49,715 bases of DNA from Chrysochromulina tobinii (taxonomy: Eukaryota > Haptophyta > Prymnesiales > Chrysochromulinaceae): NCBI GenBank assembly GCA_001275005.1, contig JWZX01003341.1, positions 1-49,715 on the forward strand. The letters are read 5' to 3'. Positions within the stretch are counted from its first letter, which is position 1. Each line of letters opens with the position of its first letter. Positions 9,262 to 20,400 of this stretch are shown piece after piece. The position numbers were made by a program, and so were the translations under genes. The notes under the pieces were generated by a model that saw only the letters and a program-made list of their open reading frames with translations, ran no database searches and was not told the origin of the DNA.

Positions 9262-10096
9262 ATGGCTACCCGCGCGCTCGCGGCTCAGCTACGCGAAAGA
9301 GTCGTGTGCGCGGGCGGAGCCGCTCAGTCGTGCCGAAGCCCGGTCGCAAGGACCAGCAAAAAGCAACCGATCGAGGTGAGTGAGGGTCAAAATGGAAACC
9401 GTTTCGTCACTCGGCATTTTCAGTCGCCTCGACGTTCCCCACCGACAAATCGAACCGACAAAGACTCCTGCGCATTCGCCACTAGTGTGAAACTGACGGG
9501 TATGCTCTCCCCGCGTCTTTTCGTTCGATTGATTCCAATTGCTTCTTTGCCTTCCTTCCATGAAGCGGGAGACGCTCCATCCACAGCGAGGCCGCCCCGG
9601 TCCTGCCCCGTTCGCGTGCTGCTACCTCAACGAGTGTCCGGATTTGCCGCCGCTGCTTCTCGCGCTCGAAAGCGCGCCCGACATTGCTGGGCTGCTCGAC
9701 CTTGCCGCCGGCTCGCTCGTCAATGTAGCCGGCAGGAGCGAAAGCATCGTCCCAAAGGTTGCCTTCAGGCCGGACGGCACGGTGGTTCCCAAGGTGACCA
9801 AGTGCAGCTCGCTCCCGCCAGGCACTGTGCTCGTCTTCGGCTCCGGCGAGCCCTTCAACGCCGCGTCCGTACCAGCACGTGCGAAGAGGCTGAACCTGAC
9901 GCAGCAGCGGAGGCAGCGAGATCTTGGGCCTCTCGTGCGCGCGCCACAGACGCCGAGACAACTGTGTCGTGCAAGTCCGGGCATACATCCAAGGTTGGCC
10001 GAACCGCTCGCGGAGCCAATCCACGACGCGCCGTGGAAATTCTCGCCCTCGGGCCGATGGGAATCGCCCTTGGCACTCCGTCCAGATCGCCTCTGA
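9262..10096 (+). CDS. Hypothetical protein, possibly two exons
   Basis: Weak prediction. Exon 1 (9262-9375) would encode 38 residues starting MATRALAAQLRERVVCAGG, basic and Ala-rich like a transit peptide, and ends at a strong donor (GAG|GTGAGTGAG). Exon 2 would begin at 9566 after a pyrimidine tract ending in AAG, in matching phase, and run to 10096. Codon use looks coding mainly over 9570-9900, including the segment SLPPGTVLVFGSGEPFNAAS; the rest is less convincing. An alternative is a single exon from the ATG at 9560. No family is recognised. If real, its first exon abuts or overlaps the unresolved 5' end of CYB5D1 on the other strand. Confidence 0.33.
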
Positions 10097-10635
10097 GAGT
10101 TGACGAGAACGCGCGCTCTATCTCTGAGAGAAGGATCTTTTTCGATGATCGACACCCAGTGAGACTAGAAGTAGAACGGCATGGATCGCATCGATTTTTT
10201 GAGTCGAGAGCGCGCATATAGCCGAGCGTACGTCCGTTTTAGCAGTAATTCCAAATTCGTTCGTCCGCCGGGATCGGACAACGGCAGCGCGTCCCGAATC
10301 CGGATCTCTGATGTGTGATTCACCTGAGAGCGCCGGAGTTCAGCGGCTCAGTTCTGACGTGAGACTGAGTTCAGCTCAACGGCGTTAAAGACATTAAAGA
10401 CATGGAATAAGAGAACTGCCAGTCCCCGGGGTCCCCGCGGCGCGCTACATGGCCGACGCGCGACGGGCGGCGGTATCCGATCTGCCGATCTGCGCGATGC
10501 GCGGTATCCGATCTACGGAGGCTGCGCAGCCGCATTCCTACATACACGCTGGGCAGTGAGGCACCGAAAGGCGCTGCGCTCGCCGCCGCTTGACGCGCCA
10601 CCTGATGGACGCCTTCGCGTTGGCAGTCTCTGATT
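10097..10635. other. Spacer with a short direct repeat
   Basis: This region lies downstream of the hypothetical gene and of the J-domain gene. It contains GCGGTATCCGATCT twice, at 10470 and 10501, and an A/T-richer stretch near 10380 with two AAAGACAT copies. No gene is seen. Confidence 0.4.
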
Positions 10636-11179
10636 TCACAGCTTGAGATTCTGCGGCTTGATTCGAAGCTGCTCGTCGGCGGTCATCTGCAGCTGGTAGC
10701 GGCCTGCTTCGGCGTCGAAGCCCATCACCTTGCCCACCTTGTCGTTCCACTTCGAGCCGCTGTCGCTTGTGAGCCCGTGTACACGACCACGCGTCCCCGC
10801 GGGCAGTATTAGATTAGATAGCTGCAGCGAGGCGCGACCAACGCCTGCGATGTCAGCATGGTAGCGATCCCTCTCGGCATCGTAGCCGGCGATGGTCGCC
10901 TTTTGGCCGTTGAGCTCCGCGCGGTTTTGCATGCCCACCACATGCGCCGTCACCTGCTGCACTAGATTGTCCAGCTTAATGCGCAGCACCTCCCCGTCGG
11001 CGAGATTCACCAAGTACCGATATGAGGTTGGGTCGTACTCTTCAACCTTACCTGCCTTGCCGTTGTGCTGTGCCGCGCCGCGCAGGCTGTGGACGCACAC
11101 GGGCGTGCCGGCGGGCAGCACGCTCGGCTGCTCGGGCGCTGCGCGTGAGCGTCGGCCTCCACCCATGCCGCCGCCCTTT

Positions 11180-11210
<31 letters not shown>

Positions 11211-11817
11211 GCATGCCGCCCATGCCTCCCATCATGGCGGCAAACTCCGGCGGCAACCCCCCCATGCCGCCCATGCCGGCATGCATGCCATGCATGCCGC
11301 CCATGCCGCCCATGCCTGGCCCGCCGGCCGTCGAGAAGGCGAAATGAGCGCCGGGGCCTCCCGCCGCGAAGCCGCCATTTGCCTGCTGGCCAAAGAGCAC
11401 CGAGAAGGGGTCCTGCCCGCCAAAGAATTGCGCAAAGATCTCTTCGGCCTGCCCGCGCGAGAAGCCACCGCCGCTCATGCCCGCGCCGTTGAGGCCCTTT
11501 CTGCCAAACTGGTCGTAGGTTTGTCGCTTCTCCTTATTGGAGAGCACCTCATAGGCCTCCGACACCTTCTTGAAATTCTCCTCTGCGAGCTCCTTGTGTT
11601 CGCCCGGGTTTTTATCCGGGTGGTACTTGATGGCGAGCTTCTTGTACGCTGCGCACACGGCGGCGTTAGCACACAGACTTAGCGTGAGGGTCCATGGCGG
11701 GCTGCAGCAGCTCGCATGCAGCGTAGGAGGTGCGCTACCTTTGTTGATCTCCTGCTCACTCGCGTCCTTTTTGACGCCGAGGATCGCATAGTAGTCGTCG
11801 CCGGTGATGCGCTCCAT
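10636..11817 (-). CDS. DnaJ (Hsp40) co-chaperone with SH3-like C-terminal repeats
   Basis: Two exons (11739-11817 and 10636-11648) give 363 residues. The 90-bp intron (11649-11738, GTAGCGCA...GCGCAG) splits the J domain; splicing restores '[20 protein letters not shown]' with the HPD motif that stimulates Hsp70 ATPase. The start '[15 protein letters not shown]' is typical. The J domain is followed by a Gly/Phe region, then a long Gly/Met-rich stretch (GMGGMGGM repeats). There is no DnaJ-type zinc finger and no recognised client-binding beta domains. The C terminus instead has three related roughly 50-residue units marked [22 protein letters not shown] and [11 protein letters not shown], resembling small SH3/KOW-like beta modules. 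The intron is stop-free and in frame, so retained transcripts would still be translated but with a broken J domain. Confidence 0.9.
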
Positions 11818-12296
11818 TCGGCGGTCGGCACGCGGCGACTCGAGAGCCTAGGTGTCTCGAGCGTCCGACGTCCAGACGCTCCGAGCTCGCGCCTCTTGCG
11901 TGCTCGGAATTTAGAAAGTTATTTCGTAGCGTAAAGATTCGTAAATTGGCGGCGCGTCTTTATGTACATGTACAATACCCACACTGCTCAAGTTATCCTA
12001 TCACAGCCAATGGTTATATTTATATTTCGGACACCCAAGACCTGAACTGAGCTGAACTGAGCTGAACCGGTACCACTACAAGTAGCTCGGGGACCCCTGG
12101 ACCGCCTTCCCACAGCCATACTCGAAAATCCGCCGGGCCGGGCGCTTCGCCCCGCCCCCTGATCTCACCTGCTCATCCCGTTCCAAAGTTGGCACGAAAA
12201 CTTTGCGTTCTTCTGGGGCCTTTTTGCATTACACTCAATCAGTGTGGTCCCTGTCCGAGCGTCCGGAGAGGCCGGTCCTTGAGTCGTCGGCGAAGC
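11818..12296. other. Divergent spacer with CCAAT-containing dispersed repeat
   Basis: This 479-bp region holds the promoters of the J-domain gene (-) and NAMPT (+). It includes CACAGCCAATGGTT at about 12003, followed by a CGGACACCCAAGAC motif, three copies of CTGAACTGAG-like decamers near 12042-12066, and ACTCGAAAAT at 12120. The same motifs occur in the same order near 44219. Confidence 0.45.
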
Positions 12297-14053
12297 ATGT
12301 CGTGCTTCGACAACATCATCCTGGCCACCGATAGCTACAAGGTTCCTTGCCTTCGTCAGGCCGACGTTTCAGACTGTCCAGCTTGCTGATCGGCCGCGCA
12401 CGTATCCTTCTCATCTCTCGCAGGTCAGCCACTACAGGCAGTACCCGCCTGGCACGGAGTATGTCTACTCGGTACGTGCCGCACGGCACAGCGCGCAGCG
12501 CGCTCACTGCCGCAGCAAACCAGCCCATGGCTCGTACTGTGCTGCGCAGTGCGCGGCGCCGAGCATTGCTCATGATTACTCGGTTCCATTGCCCTTGCCA
12601 ATGGGATCCCTGTGAGCGCCGTGAGCGCTCCAGCCGAGACGCGGCCCCTGCAGCTGCCTGCCGCGTTCCCGCTCGAACGCGCCTGCTCCACCGCCGCCTT
12701 TGCGCGCAGTACTTCGAGAGCCGCGGCGGCGTCTTCGAGGAGGTTGTCTTCTTCGGTCTGCAGTACTTCATCAAGCGCTACCTGTGCGGCGTGGTCGTCA
12801 CGGAGGACAAGATAGCGTACGCCAAGGAAATCCTGGACAGCCACATGGGTCCTGGGCACTTCAATGAGGAGGGCTGGAGGCACATCCTGACCGCGCACGG
12901 TGGCATGCTCCCGATCTCCATCAAGGCGGTGCCTGAGGGCACGGTCGTGCCTGTGAAGAACGCCCTCTTCACCATGGTGAATACAGACCCAAAGTGCTTC
13001 TGGTTGACCAACTATCTCGAGACGCTGATGGTCGAGGTGTGGTACCCGATGACGGTCGCGACCAATTCGCGCGAGCAGAAGAAGCTGCTGCTGAAGGCGC
13101 TCGCGGCGACAGGTGGCGATCCGTCCAACGCCGACCTGCAGCTGCACGACTTTGGTTACCGTGGCGTCTCGTCGGTCGAGTCGGCGGCCATCGGCGGCGC
13201 TGCGCACCTGGTCAGTTTCCAGGGCACGGACACGATGGCCGCGCTCATCTGCGTCAAGCACTACTACAAGGGCGGCGAGGCCCTCATCCCGGGGATCAAC
13301 GTGACAGTGCCTGTGCCGGGCATCTCGATCCCAGCGGCCGAGCACTCCACCATCACGTCGTGGGGTCGCGAGGGCGAGCTGGACGCGTTCCGCAACATGC
13401 TCACGCAGTACCCAGAGGGGGTCGTGGCCGTCGTTTCAGACTCGTACGACATCTTCAACGCGTGCTCCAATCTGTGGGGCACGGAGCTCAAGGAGATGAT
13501 TAAGAATCGCAAGGGGCGGCTGGTGGTGCGCCCCGACTCGGGCGAGCCTATGGAGATTGTGCCGCTGCTGCTCGACTTGCTTGGCAAGGCGTTTGAAGAG
13601 GATGTGACCACGACGAGCACCGGCCACAAGCTGCTGCCCCCCTACATTCGGCTCATCCAAGGAGATGGAATCTCGTACGAATCGCTCGGCGGCATCCTCG
13701 ACGCCGCCGCAGCCAAAGGTTGGGCGGCGGAGAACCTTGTTTTCGGCTCAGGCGGCGCACTGCTGCAGAAGCTGCACCGCGACACGCAAAAGTGCGCCTT
13801 CAAGTGCTCGGAGATCATCAAGGCCGACGGCTTGGCCACGCTCGTGTACAAGGACCCGATCACAGATAAGGGTAAGCAGTCCAAGAAAGGCAGGCTCACC
13901 CTCGAGATGCAGAACGGCAAGCTCACCACGGTCACTGAGGGCAAAGGTGACCCGAGCAAGGACGTGCTGATCGAAGTCTTCCGCAATGGCGTCATGACCG
14001 TCGAGCATGCCTTTAAGGACGTTCGCGCGCGCGCCGTGATCCCACCCCTTTAG
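12297..14053 (+). CDS. NAMPT: Nicotinamide phosphoribosyltransferase
   Basis: Converts nicotinamide and PRPP to nicotinamide mononucleotide, the rate-limiting step of NAD salvage. Three exons (12297-12341, 12424-12471, 12710-14053) give 478 residues, close to the 491 of the human enzyme. Splicing restores 'NIILATDSYKVSHYRQYPPG' and then 'VYSYFESRGG'; introns are 82 bp (donor GTTCCT) and 238 bp (donor GTACGT). Active-site motifs are present: 'VATNSREQKK', 'LHDFGYRGVSS', 'FQGTDT', 'PAAEHSTITSWG' with the catalytic His, 'VVRPDSGEP' and 'FGSGGALLQKL'. The start at 12297 is chosen because the family begins just before 'NILLATDSYK'; an in-frame ATG at 12189 would add a basic 36-residue leader. No paired deamidase gene is nearby. 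Confidence 0.95.
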
Positions 14054-14600
14054 CGAGCGGGCTCACATCCCCATCGACGTGCCTCTGCTCCCCACAACCG
14101 CGGCCATAAGGGAGCAAGCACACTCCATGAGCATGGTGTGGGTGAGGTCAATCAAAAATTTCAATACAACATGTGCGGTGGAGTGCGGTCGTATAATTGT
14201 CAATTGCGCAAAAACGATATTAACTCACGTACACATCGTCCCGTCCTAGTCTCGCCCGATAACTGTTAAACTCCATGGGTTGCGAGCTTTATCCAATTCT
14301 TTGACGGGGACGACGCCGCTGATAGGTCTTAGGTGAAGCGGGCCGACGCACGACCGGCGCGCGACATCGGGTGAGACGGCGTGATGCGGGCCGCCCGACG
14401 CGCGCACGCGCGGGCCCACCGTCGGCGACACTTCAGAAAAGCTCGCGCTTCACAAGCGAACCGACAGCGTGAAGCGCACACACAAGAACACAGCACATGC
14501 CAGCTCGCGGACACGGTGCGCACAGGTCTCAGGTGCGAGGTGGCCTCCGGCACAGCCACGGGTACGGTAGCACGCACCCACCCTATTTCTCAACGCGCAT
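14054..14600. other. 3' spacer, nothing recognised
   Basis: The region lies between the NAMPT stop and the proposed end of the U-box gene. It is A/T-richer at 14150-14300. Short frames on both strands show no domain. Confidence 0.4.
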
Positions 14601-15817
14601 TCACGCACTCCATACGCATGCGTCATCTGATTGAGTACATCTCTGGTACACTACCTTGTATAGTGTACGCCTGGGCCCGCAGCGCTCCAGCTGCAGCTGC
14701 CACACCTCGCGGCGCACGACCGCACGTCGGCCGATACCCATCGTGACCTCGCCGTGCTTCGCGCCGCATATCCAGGCTCCGACACCAACTGAAGCCTTGC
14801 CCCCTACGAACATGACCGTGCGCAGCTCCCGTTGCGTCTCATCATCTGACATCATCTCGCTAGCCCCATCCTCATGTTTGTCTGCTAACGAACAGGTGAT
14901 GCCATATGAGTAGTGGTGGCGAAGCCGAGACCCATCCAGGTGATGCAAGACGGCGAGCGGACGCTGCGCTGCGTGGCCAAGAGCGGCTGCGGGAGCAACG
15001 AGGACCTCAGTGGATCGGCCACGGCCGGCGGTGCTACGTTCCGGCCGGCGAGGTGCAGACCAATCGAGCAGAAGAAGAAGCCTGCGAGCAGCAAGCATCG
15101 CGAGAGGAACAGAGCGCTCGTAGCGTCGCCGCCCTTGGCGGCGGCGAGGCCGTGGCAAAAGGAGGTGATCGCGAGAGGCGCTCCAGCGATCACGAACAGG
15201 ACGGCGGCGCGCTCGTCACGCACGCACACGCCGGCACCACATAGCCCGACGCCCGTGAACAGGAGAGGGGCTCCGAGCGCACCACCGCAGTGGCTCAGAG
15301 TGCGGGCTGCGGCCTCAGCCACCGAGAGACCCATTGACAGAGAAAAGAAGACGTTCTCCGCAAGGAGTAAGGCGATCACGGGCATGGCGACACAGCACAT
15401 GAGCGCAATGTGAAGCATGCGGTGACGTGGGCCGCCAGAGTGCGACGGAGCGGGCGGCAGAGCAGGTGCAACCTCCTCGTAGGACTCACGTGAGGAATGT
15501 GGTGCACGCGGCGATGCGGCTGGCCTTAGAGGGTGGTACGCTTCTTCGAGAGCATTGCAGCGCAGGATCATTGGCTTGTCGCGCACGTGCTGTGTTCCTG
15601 CAAGCTGTTGGCACGCTTTTCGGAGAGCGATGTTTGGCAGGAGCCGCGTCGAGCGAAGTGGGAGGAGCGTCAGCGGTGAGAGAGGCCAAAGCTTTGCGGA
15701 CCTCGCCTGCTCGAGCCATTGCTCGATGGCACATCGCTCGTACGAGTGACCATCAGCAGCGACGACGGGGTCACGCATCACCTCCAATGTGATGGGGCAG
15801 ATGAGGAAGTCGTGCAT
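14601..15817 (-). CDS. U-box E3 ligase-like membrane protein
   Basis: The N terminus is a U-box: MHDFLICPITLEVMRDPVVA, then 'DGHSYERCAIEQWL' and 'SPLTLLPLRSTRLLPNIALR'. U-boxes recruit ubiquitin-charged E2 enzymes. About four hydrophobic helices follow a Pro-rich linker, including 'MLHIALMCCVAMPVIALLL' and 'CLLLAGFFFCSIGLHLAG', so it is probably membrane-bound. The ATG at 15817 directly precedes the U-box; an in-frame ATG at 15988 would add 57 residues of non-conserved sequence. If unspliced the frame ends at 14885. A 50-bp GT-AG intron (14882-14931) would join in phase to a coding-looking segment down to 14601 (DKHEDGASEMMSDDETQREL and onward), giving 388 residues. The U-box is firm; the 3' exon is probable rather than proven. 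Confidence 0.75.
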
Positions 15818-16087
15818 GGGCGTCACTGATGACTGACGCCACCGCGTGCGCTCGAAGATGACCGCTTTTTGACTCCTGACGCCACCAAACTTGATGAAAC
15901 AGTCCGAAGAGCGCCCTGCTCTCGGCGTAACGGCCGGAGTGTGGTCTTGGTATTCAGACGACGGGTCGCGATCGATGTTCGAATGCATGCTCTTCAGGTG
16001 ACCCAAATTTTGCGCGATGTGTCGACGTCATTGGAGTCCGCTCACACGTGGACGTCACGACCGGTCGGTCCCGTCGGTCCGCACTGC

Positions 16088-17221
16088 ATGGGTACTCCGG
16101 ATTTGCGGATCTTTGCTGAGCTCTCGACGCCTGCGTCGACGCGATCCACGGCACTCAGGAACCACGAGCGCCGCTACCCGATAGGGAGCCCTCCTAGTTT
16201 GCAGAGTCGCTCGTCAGCTCCGCGGTACACGCTGCAGAACCTGCCAAACACGTACTCGAACATGAGCTCAGTTCAATTATCTTCAAGTCCATGGTCCCAT
16301 GCATTACTACGCCAACGGCAGATGCAGCTTCCTATGGCAGAGCGGCTGCCGCCGAGCATGCCGCAAAAGCAGGAGCAACGAGTGGAAACGGCCGAGCGGC
16401 CGCCTACGAAGGAGCATCAACAGCTGCAGCAAGCGAAGAGGTTACAGGAGCTTGAGCAGGAGCCTGAGCAGGAGTCGCAGGGGACGCACCGAGTGTCAGA
16501 GCGACGACACGTTGAGTATCTGCATACACGCAAGGCACCGAACAGGGCACCGATCATTGATACCCGCACCCTTGCATCGCCATCTTACAAGATCATCCTT
16601 GGCGTCTCGACATCCGACGTCGACCTCGCCTACGTCGTCGGGCTCACGTCGCAGCGCTTCAAGCAGTTCGCCGCTCGCATGGAGGTGCGCACGCCGCAGG
16701 GCTATATCGTCACCCCGGCACAGCTCGAGGGTGAGCCGTTTGCGACGTCGCACCTTCCGGACCCGCAGCCCCATCAGCAGTCAAACCGTATTCTATGGTC
16801 GCACGCAGAGAGCAAGCGCGCTGCCCGTGAGCATGCAGAGGCAGAGCGTGAGCTCATGCTCGAGCAAGGGCTGCGCTTCGACACGAGCTGGCGCTCGAGT
16901 ACAGAGTCTGTAGTCTCGGGCACGACAGGGGCGGCAAACCCGCTCTGGTGGGACGGGGACCATGAGGAAGACGAGGGACATGACCATGAGGATGCGGAGG
17001 AGCAGGAAGACCATGGCGAGTGCTGCAGCTGCAGTTGCGTCGCGTCGCGGCTGTGCGGGTGCCTCATATGCATGCTGCGAGGCTGCTTCGGCCCACACTG
17101 GGTGTGCTTTAGGTCGGCAGCGGAGATGCGCCGAGCCGCAAGACTCTCCGCACGACGGGCGGAGAGGGTCAAGGTGAAAAAGGCCTTGCGCGCGTACGTG
17201 AACTGGAAGAGCATGGTGTGA
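16088..17221 (+). CDS. Hypothetical protein with Cys-rich C terminus
   Basis: A single frame of 377 residues from the ATG at 16088; the next in-frame ATG at 16262 would give 319. No family is recognised. The first third is Gln/Glu-rich and probably disordered. A middle block (residues about 155-240) containing 'SPSYKIILGVSTSDVDLAYV' and 'RMEVRTPQGYIVTPAQLEGE' looks folded. An acidic His/Glu/Asp run (DHEEDEGHDHEDAEEQEDH) is followed by a Cys-rich segment (ECCSCSCVASRLCGCLICM). The latter could be palmitoylated or bind metal, and a basic tail ends KALRAYVNWKSMV. It is divergent from the U-box gene. Confidence 0.55.
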   Translation: MGTPDLRIFAELSTPASTRSTALRNHERRYPIGSPPSLQSRSSAPRYTLQNLPNTYSNMSSVQLSSSPWSHALLRQRQMQLPMAERLPPSMPQKQEQRVETAERPPTKEHQQLQQAKRLQELEQEPEQESQGTHRVSERRHVEYLHTRKAPNRAPIIDTRTLASPSYKIILGVSTSDVDLAYVVGLTSQRFKQFAARMEVRTPQGYIVTPAQLEGEPFATSHLPDPQPHQQSNRILWSHAESKRAAREHAEAERELMLEQGLRFDTSWRSSTESVVSGTTGAANPLWWDGDHEEDEGHDHEDAEEQEDHGECCSCSCVASRLCGCLICMLRGCFGPHWVCFRSAAEMRRAARLSARRAERVKVKKALRAYVNWKSMV

Positions 17222-17486
17222 TGCACCAACCAGCCTCGCACGGACGGCCGAGGCTCCGATGGCGCATGTGCTCTCCTCGCTCGACGTGCTCCACCTACTC
17301 CTTCCAGCCTCTCACGCATCTTTGTTCTTCGCTTTAACTGCAGTGTTGAAGTGGACGATCTAGCGCCTAGTTTTGCATGACATCACTTAGACATTCCTTC
17401 ATGATTTTAGTGTGTATGCTCAGAACTGATAAAGAAGGCGGGGCGACGCATTCACACCATGGCGTGTGCTGTTTTGGCGCGAATTG

Positions 17487-20400
17487 ATGTCGAGCTTTTC
17501 GTCTAACAACGTGTCGCCGCATGCTGCTCCGGTCGCCGACCTGACTAAAGTCTCGAGCGCCGAGAGCGAAGCGGACGACTCAGTGGCTCGTAAACGCCCG
17601 CGTTTCACAGTACAGTGCAGCGATGACCCAACAATGCTGCACGACGACAAGCCATTGCTGGATGCGGGACCGGCGGATGCTCCCCTCACAATTGAGGTCA
17701 GCGAAGATCGTATCGAGCTCGACCAGATGGTTCGCGTTATAGAGGCCGAGGAAAAGTCGCAAGCTGCAGAGCGCAGAATGGCCGCTGTGAAAGCTGCTGA
17801 GGCAGAGGCTGAGCATTCAGCCGCACCTCCGACAATAGACGATGGGAAAGGTGCCAGCTTAGCAGACGGCGGTTCCTTCGAAATCCTCGATTTCTCACTT
17901 TTTGACGAGGCTTCCAGTGTGAATGCATCTCCGCCACTCGCATCGCCCAACAAGAAGCTCGATCTCGGACTCATCGCCCAGCACCTCGAAGCCTCTCTAC
18001 CCTCTATAGAGCACGTGGCTGGGCGGAAAGTAGCGCTGATGCTCGGTAACACGGGCGTGGGGAAGTCGCTGCTACTTCAGGCGATGACTGGACGCAGAAT
18101 AACGCGACGGCCGTACGTGCCAATCAGCGTCACGGCCAATGCTTGCAGCACCGACGCGATGGATATCTCCGATGCCGAGCCAAAGGCATCGGATCAGAAG
18201 TTGGTGTGGGATGTGGAAGAGCCGCTCGAGGGCTTCGGCGTGGGTCACGAACAGAAATCAGAGACCAAGTGCATCCGCCACTACTCCGAGGGCGACGATT
18301 TCGATTCTATCGTGTATCTCGATGCTCCCGGGTACGCCCACACGACCTTGCTGCACGCAACGTTGCATTTACATGCACTTCTCACCGCCACTCAGTGCAT
18401 GCACCGCCTCTCAGTCCATGCACCTCTCACTGCCACCTCTCACCGCCACGCCCGCACTCGCGGCCGCTCCGTGCGCGCAGCTACGAAGACACGGCAGGCG
18501 TGGAGGTCGACATTGCGACGTCCATCGCTTTCAAGAAGGTCGCCGAGCGATGCTCTGCGCTCCGGTTTGTCGTGTTGGTAGACTGCCACACGTTTAGCGT
18601 CGACCGCGGTGGTGCGATGCGACGCGTCGCGGCGCTCATCTCCTCGTTTGTGCGCCCGTTCTTGCCTTTGAAGGAGTCTTTCACCTTCGTCTTCACAAAG
18701 GCCGACGCGCTGGGCGAGGCGGCGACACGCGAGGCGGCGCTTCAGCGGCTTAACACGGTGCTCAAGGAGACGCTCAGGGGCACGTCCGATGGTGACGTGA
18801 AGGAGGTGCTCAACTGGATGCTCTCGTGCCTGCATTTCAGCTACCCATTTGTTGACATTTACCATCCTGCGCTCTCGAACCCGCTGCTAGTGCGAAAGGC
18901 CATCGAGACTTTCGGTGCGCCCGCGGGGCCGAAAATGACATCGCTCACCTCGCCCCGTACCCAAGTACGTTGCGGCCTCACGGCCAAGGCGGAGAGCCAG
19001 ATCAAGCTCGACCTGGAGACACACCTGGAAGAGCTCCGCGTGTTGCTACTCAATGGGCACGCTGCGAGCGGCGCCGAGCTCCTCCGAACGCTCGACTTTC
19101 TCCGGCAGCACGTCGACAAAGGTTATGTGCAAGATGCGTATGCCAAAGCCGCGTCGTACTGGGGCGACCATGGCAAGGGCGTCCTCCTGACCGAGGCGTA
19201 CGCGCTCGTCGACGCGGGGCTGCTGCGTGACGACGCGGAGCTCCCTCTCGAGGTCATTGGACAAGGCCGCTGCGGCTTCACGGCAGAGCACGGCCGTGAG
19301 GCGCTGCGCCGCATTGCGCTTCTGCGGCTCTTTCTGCCGCACGAGGTGCCAGGAATGCCCGCAAGGGCCGCCGAGGAGGCACTCGAGTACTTGCGCAGAG
19401 GAGTTCGCGAATTGGGCAAGCGGGTGCATGCTGGGCTGATCCTCACGCTCGTTGGTCCGCACGAGACGAAAGCGGAACTGGCCCGTGCTGCGCACCTCAA
19501 TTTGCAAGCGTTCGTGGGCTCGGTTCTGGCCCTCGAGAAGCTGCGCCAATGGGTGGAAGTGCACCGTGAGTTTTGCGGCGCGGCAGACGGGGCGTCGGAG
19601 GCGATGCGCATGCACATGGAACAGCTGCATGCGATCGCTGCTTCGGAGACAACGGGCCAGCAACAGCTCGTGCTCGCTCTCAACCGCCTCTGGTACGCTG
19701 ACTCGAGCTGTGCGGCTGGTGAAGCACGTCTAAGCGCACTCGTCGAGACAGCCCGCGCCAAAGCTGCAGCGGCACTTGATGACGAGGCGATGTCTGACGA
19801 GGATCGACTGAGCGAGACGCGCCTCGCCTGCTACCGCGCATCTCTTACGCAGATTGAGGAGCTGCAAGGACTCTTGGACTGCGAGAACGCAAACCTCAAC
19901 AGCAAAGCTGCCTATGAGCTTCGCGAAACCGTTGGCATCGTGCGACGCAAGGTCTTGAACGACGCAAAGTCGCAGTTGCACCAACTGCTTCGCGAAATCG
20001 GCGAGGCTGTGGGAGCTTTTGACAACGCTTGGCTTGGCTTGGCCATCGGACACCCTAAACTTAGCGAGTCGCTTTGCCGCCTCGAGGAGTTAATGAGCCA
20101 CCTCGAGGTCTTCATGAGCATCATGTCACGCACCTCGCAATCACTGCTGAACGCGACGCAGCATGCGGAGTTCGAAACCGGCAACCTCGTGGCACAGGCG
20201 GCCAATATAGCTGGCAGCCCGGCGCGACGGCTCCTCTCTTTCTCAGTCGGCCTCTGCGAGCGCGAGATGCGAGACATCGAGCCGCTCTCAAACACGGCTG
20301 CGCATGCGGCGACGCTGAAACAGCTCGCTGCGTGCGTGTGGATCGATGACTGTCTGAGTGCTAGTGGGCAAGACGCAGAAGCTTTTGTTAGGAAGGGCGT

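Noticed and set aside
9151-10221. A single 356-residue plus-strand frame
   Set aside because: It runs across a strong donor site and opposite the CYB5D1 5' region; the Arg/Ser-rich translation shows no domain.
10636-11817. DnaJ pseudogene, since its J domain is interrupted in the raw frame
   Set aside because: Removing a clean 90-bp GT-AG intron restores a perfect J domain with HPD.
12425-13345. A 306-residue minus-strand frame
   Set aside because: Antisense shadow of NAMPT; no family similarity.
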